From the NCBI GenBank assembly GCA_019118525.1, contig DWYV01000039.1, positions 1 to 64,000 of the forward strand: a DNA stretch of 64,000 bases, given 5' to 3'. This document shows, one piece after another, positions 26,829-36,081 of this stretch. The DNA comes from Candidatus Bariatricus faecipullorum (GTDB taxonomy: Bacteria > Bacillota > Clostridia > Lachnospirales > Lachnospiraceae). The translations under genes and the position numbers were made by a program. The number at the start of each line of letters is the position of its first letter. The first letter of the stretch is position 1. The notes beneath the pieces were generated by a model. It ran no database searches. It saw nothing but the letters and a program-made list of their open reading frames with translations, and had not been told where the DNA came from.

Positions 26829-28151
26829 CTATTCCCTCGTATAACGTTCCAGTTTAGCATCAATCCGCTCCACGGCTTCATCCAGCTCATCCTGCACATC
26901 GTTCCCACTCAGGGCTACTCCCTCCAGAACCTCCTGAAAGCAGGTGCTCACCTGGGGATACACCGGTGTCTTCGGTCTGGGATGTCCATAGGTGCTCAGC
27001 TGATTGTAAAGCGCACTGTAGTTTTCATCTGTCTGGAATACGTCAATATTTTCAAAAGCCTCATAGGTAGAAGGAAAGTTCTTTGTCATATTCCAGATGC
27101 GGATTCCGCTCTCCACACCGCTCATCCATTTTACCAGTTCCGTAGCTCCCTCAATGTCCTCTGTCTCAGAAGAAGCCGCAAATGCCCAGGAACCCGTGGG
27201 AGTATAGGCTTCTCCGTCCCAGTTGTCACTTACAATATAAGGCGCCACTCCAAGGTCAATATCCGGATAACTGTTATAAACTGTATTAACCTCCCATGCT
27301 CCATCGAACTTAAAAGCGGCTCTTCCACTTTCAAAAAGATTATCAATGGGCGCCTCTGACATATAACCTTCTTCTACAATCGTCCGGAAATACTCCATGG
27401 CGTCCGCAGTTGCCTCTGAATTAAAATAACCGTCTGTTTCCAGTCCGTCATCGCTAATCAGCTCACCGCCTCCTGACCAGACAAAGGGAGCAAAGTAATA
27501 AATACTCGTCTCTCCTACCGGAAACGTCATATCCAGAGGATATCCGTCCATTTCTTCCATCATCGGCTGCAGCTCTTCCAGAATATCCAGAAATTCAGAC
27601 CAGGTCCAGGGGTGGTCGGCGTCCGGAACCTCTATTCCGGCTTCTTCCAGAATGTCCTTATTATAATAAAGGCCCACGCTGGATTCCATTACCCCCAGGG
27701 CATAGAGGTCATCATCTACGGTTCCCTGCTCAATAATGGAAGGAAGATATTCGCTTTCTTCCTCTTCTGTCAGGTCGGCCAGTGGCTGAATAATTCCATT
27801 TGCCGCATAGGCCGACACATTCGGTCCGTCTACCGTCAGCACATCCGGAAGTCCTCCTGCCATAACAGATGCGTTTACCTTGTCTGAATATCCGCCGCCG
27901 CTGTCATTCCGGGGCACAAACTCAATGTCCGCAAAATACTGTCCGTCATAGGCCTCATTAAAGCTTTCCACCGACTCTTTGTATGCCTGGCCTTCCTCCG
28001 TGTCCTCGATGGAATGGACCCATATAGAAAGGTACTCCTCTCCCTGGTCATATCCATCAACCTCACCCGGCTCCGGATCCTTCTGCTGGCAGCCGGCAAG
28101 ACAGGCAGCGGCAAGAATGATTCCTGCCAGGCACAGCACTCGTCTTCTCAT
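26829..28151 (-). CDS. Sugar ABC transporter substrate-binding lipoprotein
   Basis: The 440-aa family-1 extracellular binding protein has a lipoprotein signal ending LAGC (Cys21). The mature part has the family region GYSDKVNASVMAGGLPDVLTVDGPNVSAYAANG and the C-terminal ALYNQL...PKTPVYPQV. With GH32 and fructokinase downstream it probably binds sucrose or fructo-oligosaccharides. It is the first gene of the six-gene leftward operon, and the LacI-type operators sit in its leader. Confidence 0.9.
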   Translation of the reverse strand: MRRRVLCLAGIILAAACLAGCQQKDPEPGEVDGYDQGEEYLSIWVHSIEDTEEGQAYKESVESFNEAYDGQYFADIEFVPRNDSGGGYSDKVNASVMAGGLPDVLTVDGPNVSAYAANGIIQPLADLTEEEESEYLPSIIEQGTVDDDLYALGVMESSVGLYYNKDILEEAGIEVPDADHPWTWSEFLDILEELQPMMEEMDGYPLDMTFPVGETSIYYFAPFVWSGGGELISDDGLETDGYFNSEATADAMEYFRTIVEEGYMSEAPIDNLFESGRAAFKFDGAWEVNTVYNSYPDIDLGVAPYIVSDNWDGEAYTPTGSWAFAASSETEDIEGATELVKWMSGVESGIRIWNMTKNFPSTYEAFENIDVFQTDENYSALYNQLSTYGHPRPKTPVYPQVSTCFQEVLEGVALSGNDVQDELDEAVERIDAKLERYTRE

Positions 28152-28183
28152 TCCTTCTCCTCCTTTTTCTTCTTTTTATGTAT

Positions 28184-28215
28184 AACCGGTTAAGTTACCG
28201 GTTAAGTAACCGGTT
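28184..28215. promoter_or_regulatory. Three phased LacI-type operators in the operon leader
   Basis: Three ACCGGT palindrome cores lie at 28185-28190, 28197-28202 and 28209-28214, exactly 12 bp apart, each within a (T)AACCGGTT-like context. They sit just downstream of the -10 box of the leftward sugar operon, where a bound repressor would block initiation or elongation. The divergent LacI-type gene is the obvious candidate regulator. Confidence 0.8.
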
Positions 28216-28226
28216 CTTTTAAGGAA

Positions 28227-28255
28227 ATCATAGCCCTTTTAGTGCCTTGTGTCAA
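28227..28255 (-). promoter_or_regulatory. Promoter of the fructoside operon
   Basis: On the - strand: consensus TTGACA, 17-bp spacer, TATGAT. The predicted transcription start falls immediately before the operator cluster. Confidence 0.8.
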
Positions 28256-28320
28256 TTAGAAAATGAACTTTCGGCATATCTTCCATTTTCCCCCACCTTT
28301 TTCTGTGTACTTTTAACAAA

Positions 28321-28338
28321 ACCGATTTCGTTACCGGT
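28321..28338. promoter_or_regulatory. Operator pair upstream of the regulator promoter
   Basis: ACCGAT (28321-28326) and ACCGGT (28333-28338) repeat the same 12-bp phasing seen in the operon leader. They end 7 bp before the -35 box of the LacI-type gene and suggest autoregulation or looping between the two operator clusters, about 125 bp apart. Confidence 0.7.
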
Positions 28339-28345
28339 TACTTTA

Positions 28346-28374
28346 TTGATTTACCCGACTCTTTCCTATATACT
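28346..28374 (+). promoter_or_regulatory. Promoter of the LacI-type regulator
   Basis: TTGATT, 17-bp spacer, TATACT, about 36 bp upstream of the start codon. Confidence 0.7.
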
Positions 28375-28410
28375 AATAACCAGCAGTACAGAAAATGAGG
28401 AACAGAAATT

Positions 28411-29436
28411 ATGAAATCCAAAAAAGTAACTTTTGCCGATATTGCGGCGTATACAAATTTCTCCAAAACTACTATTTCCAGATATTTTAACAATCCGGAT
28501 TCCCTTACCCTGGAAAACCAGCAGAAAATTGCAGATGCCCTGGTAGCCCTGGACTATAAAGAAAATAAAGTAGGAAGAATTCTGGCAAGCGGAAAAACCG
28601 AATTTGTGGGAATTATCATTCCCAACCTTTATATGCATTACTATTCGGAGATGCTCAGCCAGATTCTCTCCACTTATGAGACCTATGGCTATAAATTTCT
28701 TGTATTTGCCGGGAATGCCAAAGCTGATATAGAACGAAAATACATCGAGGAACTTCTGGCCTATAATATTGAAGGGATGATTATCCTAAGTCCCACGATT
28801 CCTTCCCGGGAACTGGCCTCCTACAACGTGCCGGTTGTGGGAATCGAGCGTGAGGACCAGTATATTTCCAGTGTAAACACAGATAACTACATGGGCGGCG
28901 TTCAGGCAGCGGGGCTTTTAAAAAAGAGCGGCTGTGATATTCTCATCCATGTAAACGGAAATATTCCGGAAACAGCTCCTGCCTCCGGCCGTATCCGCGG
29001 ATTTGTAGATACCTGCAAAGAGTATCACCTCCCTTATGAACTGATTCTTACGCACCTGGGAGATACTTTTGAAGAAAACCGCGCAAAAATACGAAAAGTG
29101 GCAGAGCAGATTAAACAGAAATATCCGAATAAGAAAAAAGGAATCTTTATGCCCAACGACACCCACGCCAATGTGCTTTTAAATCTTCTGATTCAGAAAT
29201 ACGGAAAACTGCCGGAAAGCTATCAGCTTATCGGTTTTGATGATTCCCCCATTTCCCGGGAAGCCGTAATTCCTACCAGCACTGTAGGACAGCAGATTCC
29301 GGTCATTGCCAGAGAAGCCATGAAAATTCTTTCCGCCCAGATGGAAGAGCGCAAAAAAAGAAGACCGGCCCTCCCCGGAGACCCCGTCCACAAGATTATC
29401 CCTCCGATACTGATTCGCCGGAATACTACGATATAG
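28411..29436 (+). CDS. LacI-family transcriptional regulator
   Basis: The 341-aa protein has an N-terminal LacI HTH (about 5-50: VTFADIAAYTNFSKTTISRYFNN, then the hinge-region NKVGRILASGKTEFVGIIIP) and a periplasmic-binding-like sensor domain. It stands divergent to the fructoside operon, with matching ACCGGT operators on both sides, so it probably represses the operon until an inducer such as fructose or sucrose 6-phosphate appears. It ends in a strong terminator. Confidence 0.92.
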   Translation: MKSKKVTFADIAAYTNFSKTTISRYFNNPDSLTLENQQKIADALVALDYKENKVGRILASGKTEFVGIIIPNLYMHYYSEMLSQILSTYETYGYKFLVFAGNAKADIERKYIEELLAYNIEGMIILSPTIPSRELASYNVPVVGIEREDQYISSVNTDNYMGGVQAAGLLKKSGCDILIHVNGNIPETAPASGRIRGFVDTCKEYHLPYELILTHLGDTFEENRAKIRKVAEQIKQKYPNKKKGIFMPNDTHANVLLNLLIQKYGKLPESYQLIGFDDSPISREAVIPTSTVGQQIPVIAREAMKILSAQMEERKKRRPALPGDPVHKIIPPILIRRNTTI

Positions 29437-29440
29437 TATA

Positions 29441-29476
29441 AGGTGCCACACGAAGGCGGACCCTCGTGTGGCACCT
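29441..29476. terminator. Terminator between lacI-type gene and spoVG
   Basis: A perfect 13-bp stem AGGTGCCACACGA / TCGTGTGGCACCT with a 10-nt loop, followed by TGTGTTTT on the + strand. It separates convergent genes. Confidence 0.85.
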
Positions 29477-29494
29477 TGTGTTTTCTGCAAATTC

Positions 29495-29776
29495 CTACGC
29501 TTCCAGCTCCTCCGTTTCTTCCTGAAGAGCTTCTTCATATTTCTGAAGGATAATTCCCTGTATCCGTTCTCTTGTACCGGAATTGATTGGGTGCGCGATA
29601 TCCCGGTACTCGCCGTCCAGCGCTTTCTTGCTCGGCATGGCGATAAAAAGTCCCTTCTCTCCTTCAATAACTTTGATGTCATGGACAACAAATTCCTCAT
29701 CCATGGTGATGGAAACGACTGCTTTCAGTTTCCCTTCCTTTGCAACTTTTCTCACGCGTACATCTGTGATTTGCAT
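29495..29776 (-). CDS. spoVG: Septation/sporulation regulator SpoVG
   Basis: The 93-aa product starts [39 protein letters not shown] and has the conserved FIAMPSKK and DIAHPIN motifs of SpoVG, a nucleic-acid-binding protein influencing septation, sporulation and gene expression. The start at 29776 has AAAGGGG 8 nt upstream; an in-frame start further upstream is not supported. It follows glgD on the same strand by 46 bp. In B. subtilis spoVG lies elsewhere, so the glg linkage is a clostridial feature. Confidence 0.95.
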   Translation of the reverse strand: MQITDVRVRKVAKEGKLKAVVSITMDEEFVVHDIKVIEGEKGLFIAMPSKKALDGEYRDIAHPINSGTRERIQGIILQKYEEALQEETEELEA

Positions 29777-29822
29777 TCTTCTAGCCCCTTTCTCCAGTAT
29801 TGCATTGCCCTTTCCTTTTTCT

Positions 29823-30941
29823 CTACAATGCGTACCTCTCATTCTTTTCCACGACTACTTTCACGCCGTTCTCTCCTACATGACGCGTATTTGCCCGGAT
29901 AGTATCGCGGCTTTCCACGATACAGTTTTCAATATAGGTATTGTCACCCAGGTACACGTCATTCAGGATAATGGAATTCTTAATCACACAGTTGTTGCCC
30001 ACAAACACTTTTTTGAAAAGCACTGAATTTTCTACTGTCCCGTTAATAATGCATCCGCTGGCAATGAGGCTGTTCTTAACGACTGCTCCCGGATTGTATT
30101 TTGCCGGAGGCAGATCGGTTACTTTGGAGTAAATATCCGGATGCTGTTTGAAGAAGTAATTTCTTACTTCCGGTCTCAGAAAATCCATGTTTGTCTGATA
30201 ATAGGCGTCTACTGTGGAAATACTGTTCCAGTAGTCCTGTATTTTATAACCGTAAATCTTCTTCAGGTTTTTATACCTGATGAGGATATCGGTCACAAAA
30301 TCAAAACGTTCTTCCTCTGCGCTGTGCTCAATGAGGTCAATAAGCTGGCGCCGTCTGATAATATAAATTCCGGTGGAAATGGTATTGTAATTGGCAATCA
30401 TCGGTTTTTCCTCGAATTCCTCCACACGCATGGATTCATTCATCTTGATAGTGCCAAACCGGCTGGCGTCCGCTCCCGGCTCCAGCTCTTTACATACCAC
30501 GGTAATATCCGCTTTCTTGGCGATATGATATTCCAGGACTTTGTTATAGTCCAGCTTGTACACCGCATCCCCGGACGCGATAATAACATAAGGTTCATGA
30601 CACCGCTTCAGCCAGTCCAGATTCTGGTAAATGGCGTCCGCCGTGCCCCGGTACCAGTACCCATTGTCCATGGTAATGGTAGGGGTAAAAACATACAGCC
30701 CTCCCTGCTTCCTTCCGAAATCCCACCATTTGGAGGAGTTCAGATGCTCATGAAGGGAACGGGAATTATACTGGGTCAGTACCGCGACCTTCTGAACATG
30801 GGAATTGGACATGTTGCTCAGCGCAAAATCGATACACCGGTAACTGCCCGCCACCGGCATAGCCGCCGTTGCGCGCTTATAGGTCAGTTCCCGCATCTTA
30901 TTGCTGTTTCCGCCGGCTAAAATAATTCCTACTGCCCTCAT
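29823..30941 (-). CDS. glgD: Glucose-1-phosphate adenylyltransferase subunit GlgD
   Basis: This 372-aa nucleotidyltransferase-fold protein with a C-terminal left-handed beta-helix is the non- or weakly catalytic partner of GlgC. It shows [37 protein letters not shown] N-terminus, with changes from the GlgC active site: [10 protein letters not shown] replaces [10 protein letters not shown]. GlgCD heteromers make ADP-glucose for glycogen. The start overlaps glgC by 4 bp. Confidence 0.93.
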   Translation of the reverse strand: MRAVGIILAGGNSNKMRELTYKRATAAMPVAGSYRCIDFALSNMSNSHVQKVAVLTQYNSRSLHEHLNSSKWWDFGRKQGGLYVFTPTITMDNGYWYRGTADAIYQNLDWLKRCHEPYVIIASGDAVYKLDYNKVLEYHIAKKADITVVCKELEPGADASRFGTIKMNESMRVEEFEEKPMIANYNTISTGIYIIRRRQLIDLIEHSAEEERFDFVTDILIRYKNLKKIYGYKIQDYWNSISTVDAYYQTNMDFLRPEVRNYFFKQHPDIYSKVTDLPPAKYNPGAVVKNSLIASGCIINGTVENSVLFKKVFVGNNCVIKNSIILNDVYLGDNTYIENCIVESRDTIRANTRHVGENGVKVVVEKNERYAL

Positions 30942-32212
30942 AATCTCTCACCCGCCTTTATTAATGTCTCGCCGCTTTCCATCAGGCCGTCTCTGTAATC
31001 TGCTTTTACGGTCACGCCGCTAATGGCGGTATTCTTTCCAATCTGAACGCCGGACGGAATGACAGAATTCTCACCGACCGTCACCAGGCCGGAATTATAA
31101 ATATCCGGACGGAACTTATTGGGAAGTTCACTTCCGATTCCCATGGTCACGTTACTGCCCACTTCCACACTCTCGGCAATAATGGCCTTGTCCATCACGC
31201 AGCCTTCTCCAATCACGGTATCCTTCATAATAATGGAATCCCGTATTACACTGCCTTTTCCAATGGTAACGCCGGAGCCAATCACGCAGTTGTGAATCTC
31301 ACCGTATATCTCACAGCCGTCCCCGATAATACTGCGCTCAATCACGGCTTCCGAGGAAATATACTGAGGCGGAAGAATGTCATTGTTCGTGTAAATTTTC
31401 CAGAATTCCTCGTACAGATTGAATTCCGGAATAATATCGATGAGCTCCATATTGGCTTCCCAGTAGGAGTTTAACGTTCCCACGTCCTTCCAGTATCCGT
31501 TGTATTCATAGGCAAACATCCGCTTTCCCTGCTCATGGCAGTAGGGAATGATGTGTTTTCCGAAATCACACCCCGGCTGACTGGAAAGCTTCACAAGCGC
31601 TTCTTTAAGGACCGGCCAGCTGAAAATATAAATTCCCATGGAAGCCAGGTTGCTCCTCGGATTTGCCGGCTTTTCCTCAAAGGCCTCTATCTGCCCTTTG
31701 TCATCGGTAACAACAATGCCAAAACGGCTTGCCTCCTCCATCGGCACCGGCATGGCTGCAATCGTTACATCTGCCTTGTGTTCTTTGTGGTAGTCCAGCA
31801 TAACCTCGTAATCCATCTTATAAATATGGTCGCCGGAAAGAATCAGTACATAATCCGGATTGTAAGTCTCCATGTAATCCAGATTCTGGTAAATCGCGTT
31901 GGCCGTACCGGTATACCATTCACTGCTTGTACTCTTTTCATACGGAGGAAGGATTCTGGCCCCGCCGATATTTTTGTCCAGATCCCAGGGAATCCCGATT
32001 CCGATATGAGTATTCAGTCTCAGTGGCTGGTACTGAGTGAGTACTCCGACTGTATCAACCCCTGAATTGATACAGTTGCTGAGGGGGAAGTCAATTATCC
32101 GGTATTTCCCTCCAAACGCAACTGCCGGCTTTGCAACTTTCGCGGTCAGAACTCCCAGCCTGCTGCCCTGCCCGCCTGCCAGTAACATTGCTATCATTTC
32201 CTTTTTAACCAT
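30938..32212 (-). CDS. glgC: Glucose-1-phosphate adenylyltransferase
   Basis: GlgC makes ADP-glucose from glucose 1-phosphate and ATP, the first committed step of glycogen synthesis. The 424-aa protein has [14 protein letters not shown], the catalytic-site [10 protein letters not shown], the glucose-binding [10 protein letters not shown] and C-terminal hexapeptide repeats. The ATG at 32212 has AGGGGTGA upstream and fits the family N-terminus; the frame runs open further upstream. It is the first gene of glgC-glgD-spoVG. Confidence 0.94.
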   Translation of the reverse strand: MVKKEMIAMLLAGGQGSRLGVLTAKVAKPAVAFGGKYRIIDFPLSNCINSGVDTVGVLTQYQPLRLNTHIGIGIPWDLDKNIGGARILPPYEKSTSSEWYTGTANAIYQNLDYMETYNPDYVLILSGDHIYKMDYEVMLDYHKEHKADVTIAAMPVPMEEASRFGIVVTDDKGQIEAFEEKPANPRSNLASMGIYIFSWPVLKEALVKLSSQPGCDFGKHIIPYCHEQGKRMFAYEYNGYWKDVGTLNSYWEANMELIDIIPEFNLYEEFWKIYTNNDILPPQYISSEAVIERSIIGDGCEIYGEIHNCVIGSGVTIGKGSVIRDSIIMKDTVIGEGCVMDKAIIAESVEVGSNVTMGIGSELPNKFRPDIYNSGLVTVGENSVIPSGVQIGKNTAISGVTVKADYRDGLMESGETLIKAGERL

Positions 32213-32246
32213 GTCTTCACCCCTTTTTGGTAAATCTAGTATTCCT

Positions 32247-32275
32247 ATTATACCATAGGAATCACATTCTGTGAA
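32247..32275 (-). promoter_or_regulatory. Promoter of glgC-glgD
   Basis: On the - strand: TTCACA, 17-bp spacer, TATAAT, about 28 bp before the glgC start. Confidence 0.65.
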
Positions 32276-32340
32276 CATTTTTAACAATTTTTTTCCGTTT
32301 TATCGTTCCTTTTTATAGAAATATAACAAAAAGAAATGGC

Positions 32341-32369
32341 TTGGTTTTTTCCCGCTATATGTATATAAT
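32341..32369 (+). promoter_or_regulatory. Promoter of murC
   Basis: TTGGTT, 17-bp spacer, TATAAT, about 45 bp upstream of the murC start. Confidence 0.65.
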
Positions 32370-32416
32370 ATAGAAGAACAGTAGTGATTATGACAGAGAA
32401 CGGGAGTGTAATATCT

Positions 32417-33796
32417 ATGTATCATATTAATTTTGAGAAACCATGCCATGTCCACTTTATCGGAATTGGCGGAATCAGCATGAGCGGTCTTGCAGAAATC
32501 CTTCTGGAAGAACATTTTACCGTGTCCGGTTCTGACACAAAAGAATCCCCGCTTACCCGTCGTCTGGAAAAGAACGGGGCGGCTGTTTTTTATGGACAGA
32601 AAGCGGCTAACATAATAGAAGGCATCGATGTGGTTGTTTACACAGCGGCCATCCATGAGGACAATGCAGAATTTCAGGAGGCAAAACGGCAGAATCTGCC
32701 TATGCTCTCCCGGGCAGAGCTGCTGGGACAGCTTATGCAGAATTATAAAACTCCGGTTGCCGTGGCGGGAACCCATGGAAAAACCACAACCACCTCCATG
32801 CTCTCCCATATTTTTCTGGAAGGAAACCTGGATCCCACCATCTCCGTAGGCGGCATCCTGAAAGCCATCGGCGGCAATATCCGGGTGGGCGGTTCCGAAC
32901 TTTTCATTACCGAGGCATGTGAGTACACCAACAGTTATCTTCATTTTTTCCCGAAAATCAGTATCATTTTAAATATTGACGCGGACCATCTGGATTTCTT
33001 TAAAGACCTGGATGACATCCGCCACTCTTTCCACCAGTTTGCCGGACTTCTCCCTGCGGACGGGACACTGGTTATAAACGGGGATATCCCCAGACTCTCC
33101 GAGATTACGGACGGCCTTCCCTGCCGGATTGTACGCTTTGGAAAAGACGCTTCCTGCGAATATCAGGCCGGCGGTATTTCCTATGACAATCTGGGGAATG
33201 CCTCCTTTGATGTTATCCGCAGCGGAAAAACCGGAGAACACATCTCCCTTTCTGTAGGCGGAGAGCACAACGTCTATAATGCTCTGGCCTGCATCGCTGT
33301 GGCAGATTTGCTGGATATTCCGGCAGAAACTGTCCAGAATGGGCTCGCCTCCTTCCACGGAACCGACCGACGTTTCGAGCTTAAAGGAGAGATGAACGGC
33401 ATCACCATTATGGATGATTATGCCCATCATCCCACGGAAATTAAGGCCACACTGACTTCTGCGGCCCATTTCCCTCACCGGGAAATCTGGTGTATCTTCC
33501 AGCCCCATACCTATACCAGGACAAAGGCGCTGTTTCATGAATTTGCAGAAGCTCTTTCCCATGCAGACCACGTAATTCTGGCGGACATCTATGCCGCCCG
33601 GGAAACCGACACACTGGGAGTCTCTTCTGCCCAGCTGGCGGACGCCATCCGGGGCAGGGGGCGGGACGCCTTGTATCTTCCCGGTTTCTCTGAGATTGAA
33701 TCTTACGTCCGGGAGCACTGCCAGAAGGGAGACCTGTTGATAACTATGGGGGCAGGAGATGTTGTAAAAATAGGGGAAGAACTTTTAAAACGGTAG
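32417..33796 (+). CDS. murC: UDP-N-acetylmuramate--L-alanine ligase
   Basis: MurC attaches the first amino acid (L-Ala) to UDP-MurNAc. The 459-aa enzyme shows HFIGIGGISMSGLAEIL, the ATP loop VAGTHGKTTTTSM (about 106-118), EACEY, and the C-terminal DDYAHHPTEI and FQPHTYTRTK. I start at the ATG at 32417 because it gives the usual N-terminus and has GGGAGTG upstream; a GTG at 32384 has no ribosome site. DnaA boxes begin at its stop codon. Confidence 0.94.
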   Translation: MYHINFEKPCHVHFIGIGGISMSGLAEILLEEHFTVSGSDTKESPLTRRLEKNGAAVFYGQKAANIIEGIDVVVYTAAIHEDNAEFQEAKRQNLPMLSRAELLGQLMQNYKTPVAVAGTHGKTTTTSMLSHIFLEGNLDPTISVGGILKAIGGNIRVGGSELFITEACEYTNSYLHFFPKISIILNIDADHLDFFKDLDDIRHSFHQFAGLLPADGTLVINGDIPRLSEITDGLPCRIVRFGKDASCEYQAGGISYDNLGNASFDVIRSGKTGEHISLSVGGEHNVYNALACIAVADLLDIPAETVQNGLASFHGTDRRFELKGEMNGITIMDDYAHHPTEIKATLTSAAHFPHREIWCIFQPHTYTRTKALFHEFAEALSHADHVILADIYAARETDTLGVSSAQLADAIRGRGRDALYLPGFSEIESYVREHCQKGDLLITMGAGDVVKIGEELLKR

Positions 33797-33828
33797 TTAT
33801 CCACATTTTCCACATAAAATTATCCACA
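33797..33828 (+). promoter_or_regulatory. Cluster of three DnaA boxes
   Basis: Three 9-mers matching TTWTNCACA lie in the same orientation: TTATCCACA (33797-33805), TTTTCCACA (33806-33814, directly abutting) and TTATCCACA (33820-33828). They start right after the murC stop and about 50 bp upstream of the promoter of dnaD-dnaI-prs. DnaA control of helicase-loader expression, or a DnaA-titrating site, are both possible. Confidence 0.75.
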
Positions 33829-33877
33829 AAAAACCCGGATTTCTAACGAAATAATTCTTTTTCCGGCCCTCAGATAA

Positions 33878-33886
33878 TGTTATAAT
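33878..33886 (+). promoter_or_regulatory. Extended -10 promoter of the dnaD operon
   Basis: TGTTATAAT is a consensus extended -10 (TGn-TATAAT); the -35 region is weak. It lies about 98 bp before the dnaD start. Confidence 0.5.
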
Positions 33887-33983
33887 ACGAGTACTCGCCA
33901 GAGAAACTTCTGGAGAATTTTTCAAAGATTTAAACAGCTTTTTACAAAAGCAGTACGGCAAACAAAAGGGACGGTAGGAACTT

Positions 33984-35057
33984 ATGAGTGCATTGATTTT
34001 ACGCAATCGTTTTCAGGGCAGCACCACACTGGTGGACAACGAATTTATTGACCGGTACATGCCGGCGGCAAATGGAGAATATGTAAAAGTATATCTGCTT
34101 CTCCTGCGCCATCTGAACAGTCCCTGCGCCGCTCTGAGCATTTCCAGGATGGCAGATTACCTGGAAAATACCGAAGGCGACATACTTCGTGCACTGAAAT
34201 ACTGGGAAAAAGAAGGGCTTCTGACTCTGGAGTACGACAGAAACGGCAGTGTCATTGGACTGGAGATGGGAAAAACTTCCGCTTCCGGTACATCCGCCTC
34301 TGCCGCGTCCGTTCCGGCAGCCGGGTTTTCCCCTGCCGCAGAACCCTCTGTCGCAGAGACGCCCTCGCCGAACGCTGCTGCCGTAAAGAGACCAAAATCG
34401 GCCTCCACCCGGAACCGCCGGGAACTGAAGCAGATTCTCTTCGTTGCGGAGCAGTATCTGGGCAAGACCCTGACACGCACCGATGTGGATACCATCGCAT
34501 ATTTCTATGACGATTTGGGATTTTCCGCAGACCTGATTGAATATCTGATAGAATACTGCGTGGAAAACGGGCACAAGAGTATGCATTACATTCAGAAGGT
34601 GGCTCTCGCCTGGGCTGACAGCAATATTACTTCTGCCGAACAGGCCAGAGAGACCTCTGCTATTTACAATAAAAACTGTTATTCCATATTAAATGCCTTT
34701 GGCATCAAGGGGCGGGGCCCTGCCACGGCAGAGCTTGGATTTATCCGGAAATGGACGGAGGAGGAAGGACTTTCCCTGGAGCTGATTCTGGAAGCCTGCA
34801 ACCGCACGATTTCCTCCATTCACCAGCCCAGTTTTGAATACACGGACAAAATTCTGGAAAACTGGCGCAGCCACGATGTACATACGCTTGCTGACGTGCA
34901 CACCCTGGATTCTGCCTATGCCCAGGAGAAGGCTTCTTCCAGGAAGCCGGCCCGCAGACAGGGTACGGGAGGAAATGCCTCTTCCAAGTTCCGCAGCTTT
35001 GAGGAACATTCCTATGATATGGACGAGCTGACAAAGGAACTGCTGCGGAACAGCTAG
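33984..35057 (+). CDS. dnaD: DnaD-like replication initiation protein
   Basis: The 357-aa protein has an N-terminal winged-helix DnaD-like domain (about 20-90), a low-complexity Ala/Ser/Pro linker (about 92-128) and a C-terminal DnaB_2/DnaD domain (about 140-215: DVDTIAYFYDDLGFSADLIEYLIEYCVENG). A second DnaB_2-like stretch (about 235-285) follows. These proteins remodel DNA and help load the helicase at oriC. Pairing with the downstream helicase-loader ATPase supports the assignment. Confidence 0.87.
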   Translation: MSALILRNRFQGSTTLVDNEFIDRYMPAANGEYVKVYLLLLRHLNSPCAALSISRMADYLENTEGDILRALKYWEKEGLLTLEYDRNGSVIGLEMGKTSASGTSASAASVPAAGFSPAAEPSVAETPSPNAAAVKRPKSASTRNRRELKQILFVAEQYLGKTLTRTDVDTIAYFYDDLGFSADLIEYLIEYCVENGHKSMHYIQKVALAWADSNITSAEQARETSAIYNKNCYSILNAFGIKGRGPATAELGFIRKWTEEEGLSLELILEACNRTISSIHQPSFEYTDKILENWRSHDVHTLADVHTLDSAYAQEKASSRKPARRQGTGGNASSKFRSFEEHSYDMDELTKELLRNS

Positions 35058-35085
35058 ACCCCAGAACCCGGAAAAGGAGACGGAT

Positions 35086-36081
35086 ATGCCCATAACCAAT
35101 TCCCAGTACAATCTACTGATGAATATGTATGAACAGCGCCGGCTTCGCAGCCGCGACCGGCTGAACCGGCACTACGAAACGGCCTATGAAGCCATACCGG
35201 AACTGAAACGTATCGACAGTTCCATCTCAGACTGCAGTGTAAAACAGGCCCGAAAGCTCCTGGACGGGGATGACGGCGCCCTTGTCGAACTGAGGGAAGA
35301 GCTGGGACAGCTTTCCGGGAAACGGGCGCAGCTTTTGCAGGAAGGCGGTTTCCCGCCGGATTATCTGGAGCCGTCCTATGAATGCCCGGACTGCCAGGAT
35401 ACCGGCTATATCGGCAATCAGAAATGCCACTGCTTCCGGAAGGCGGTTATCGACCTTTTTTATACACAGTCCAATCTGGCCGGTGTACTGGAAAAAGAAA
35501 ACTTTGACCAGTTTTCCTTCCAGTACTATTCGGATAATTATATTGACAGAATGACCGGGGAATCCTCTCTCACACTGGCCCGCAGGGCTTACGACGAGTG
35601 CAGGCAGTTCATCCGGGATTTTGACACGGCGCACGGAAACCTGCTGCTTTTCGGCACCACAGGGACCGGGAAAACGTTTCTGACCCACTGTATCGCGCGG
35701 GAACTGATGCAGTCCGTCCATTCGGTTCTGTATCTGACTTCCGCAGAGATGTTTGACGCGCTTCTCGACAAAGCTCTGGGAAAATCAGAAGAAAGCCAGG
35801 TCCTCTGCGAGCAGATGGAAACCTGCGACCTGCTGATTATTGACGACCTGGGGACGGAACGGAATACCGATTTCGTAATTTCCCAGCTGTTTGTCTGCCT
35901 GAATGAGCGGATACTGAACAGAAAATCTACCGTGATTTCCACCAATTTTACTCTGGAGGAAATCAGGGCCAGCTATACAGAGCGTACATTTTCACGCATC
36001 AGCAACCACTTCCGGATTCTCCGTCTTGCAGGAGATGATATCCGGATACAAAAGAAACTCATGAAGAGGGAGGCAAACTAA
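35086..36081 (+). CDS. DnaI/DnaC-like helicase-loader ATPase
   Basis: The 331-aa AAA+ protein has an N-terminal coiled region, a zinc-binding CPDCQDTGYIGNQKCHC (about 102-118), Walker A FGTTGTGKT (about 189-197), Walker B LLIIDDLGTE and the arginine-rich ERTFSRI region. This matches DnaI-type helicase loaders. It lies 28 bp after dnaD, and its stop overlaps the prs start (TAATG). Confidence 0.88.
   Translation: MPITNSQYNLLMNMYEQRRLRSRDRLNRHYETAYEAIPELKRIDSSISDCSVKQARKLLDGDDGALVELREELGQLSGKRAQLLQEGGFPPDYLEPSYECPDCQDTGYIGNQKCHCFRKAVIDLFYTQSNLAGVLEKENFDQFSFQYYSDNYIDRMTGESSLTLARRAYDECRQFIRDFDTAHGNLLLFGTTGTGKTFLTHCIARELMQSVHSVLYLTSAEMFDALLDKALGKSEESQVLCEQMETCDLLIIDDLGTERNTDFVISQLFVCLNERILNRKSTVISTNFTLEEIRASYTERTFSRISNHFRILRLAGDDIRIQKKLMKREAN

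Noticed and set aside
33797..33983. Chromosomal replication origin at the DnaA boxes
   Set aside because: Only three boxes, no AT-rich unwinding region of the usual size, and no dnaA/dnaN nearby. A regulatory or titration site is more likely.
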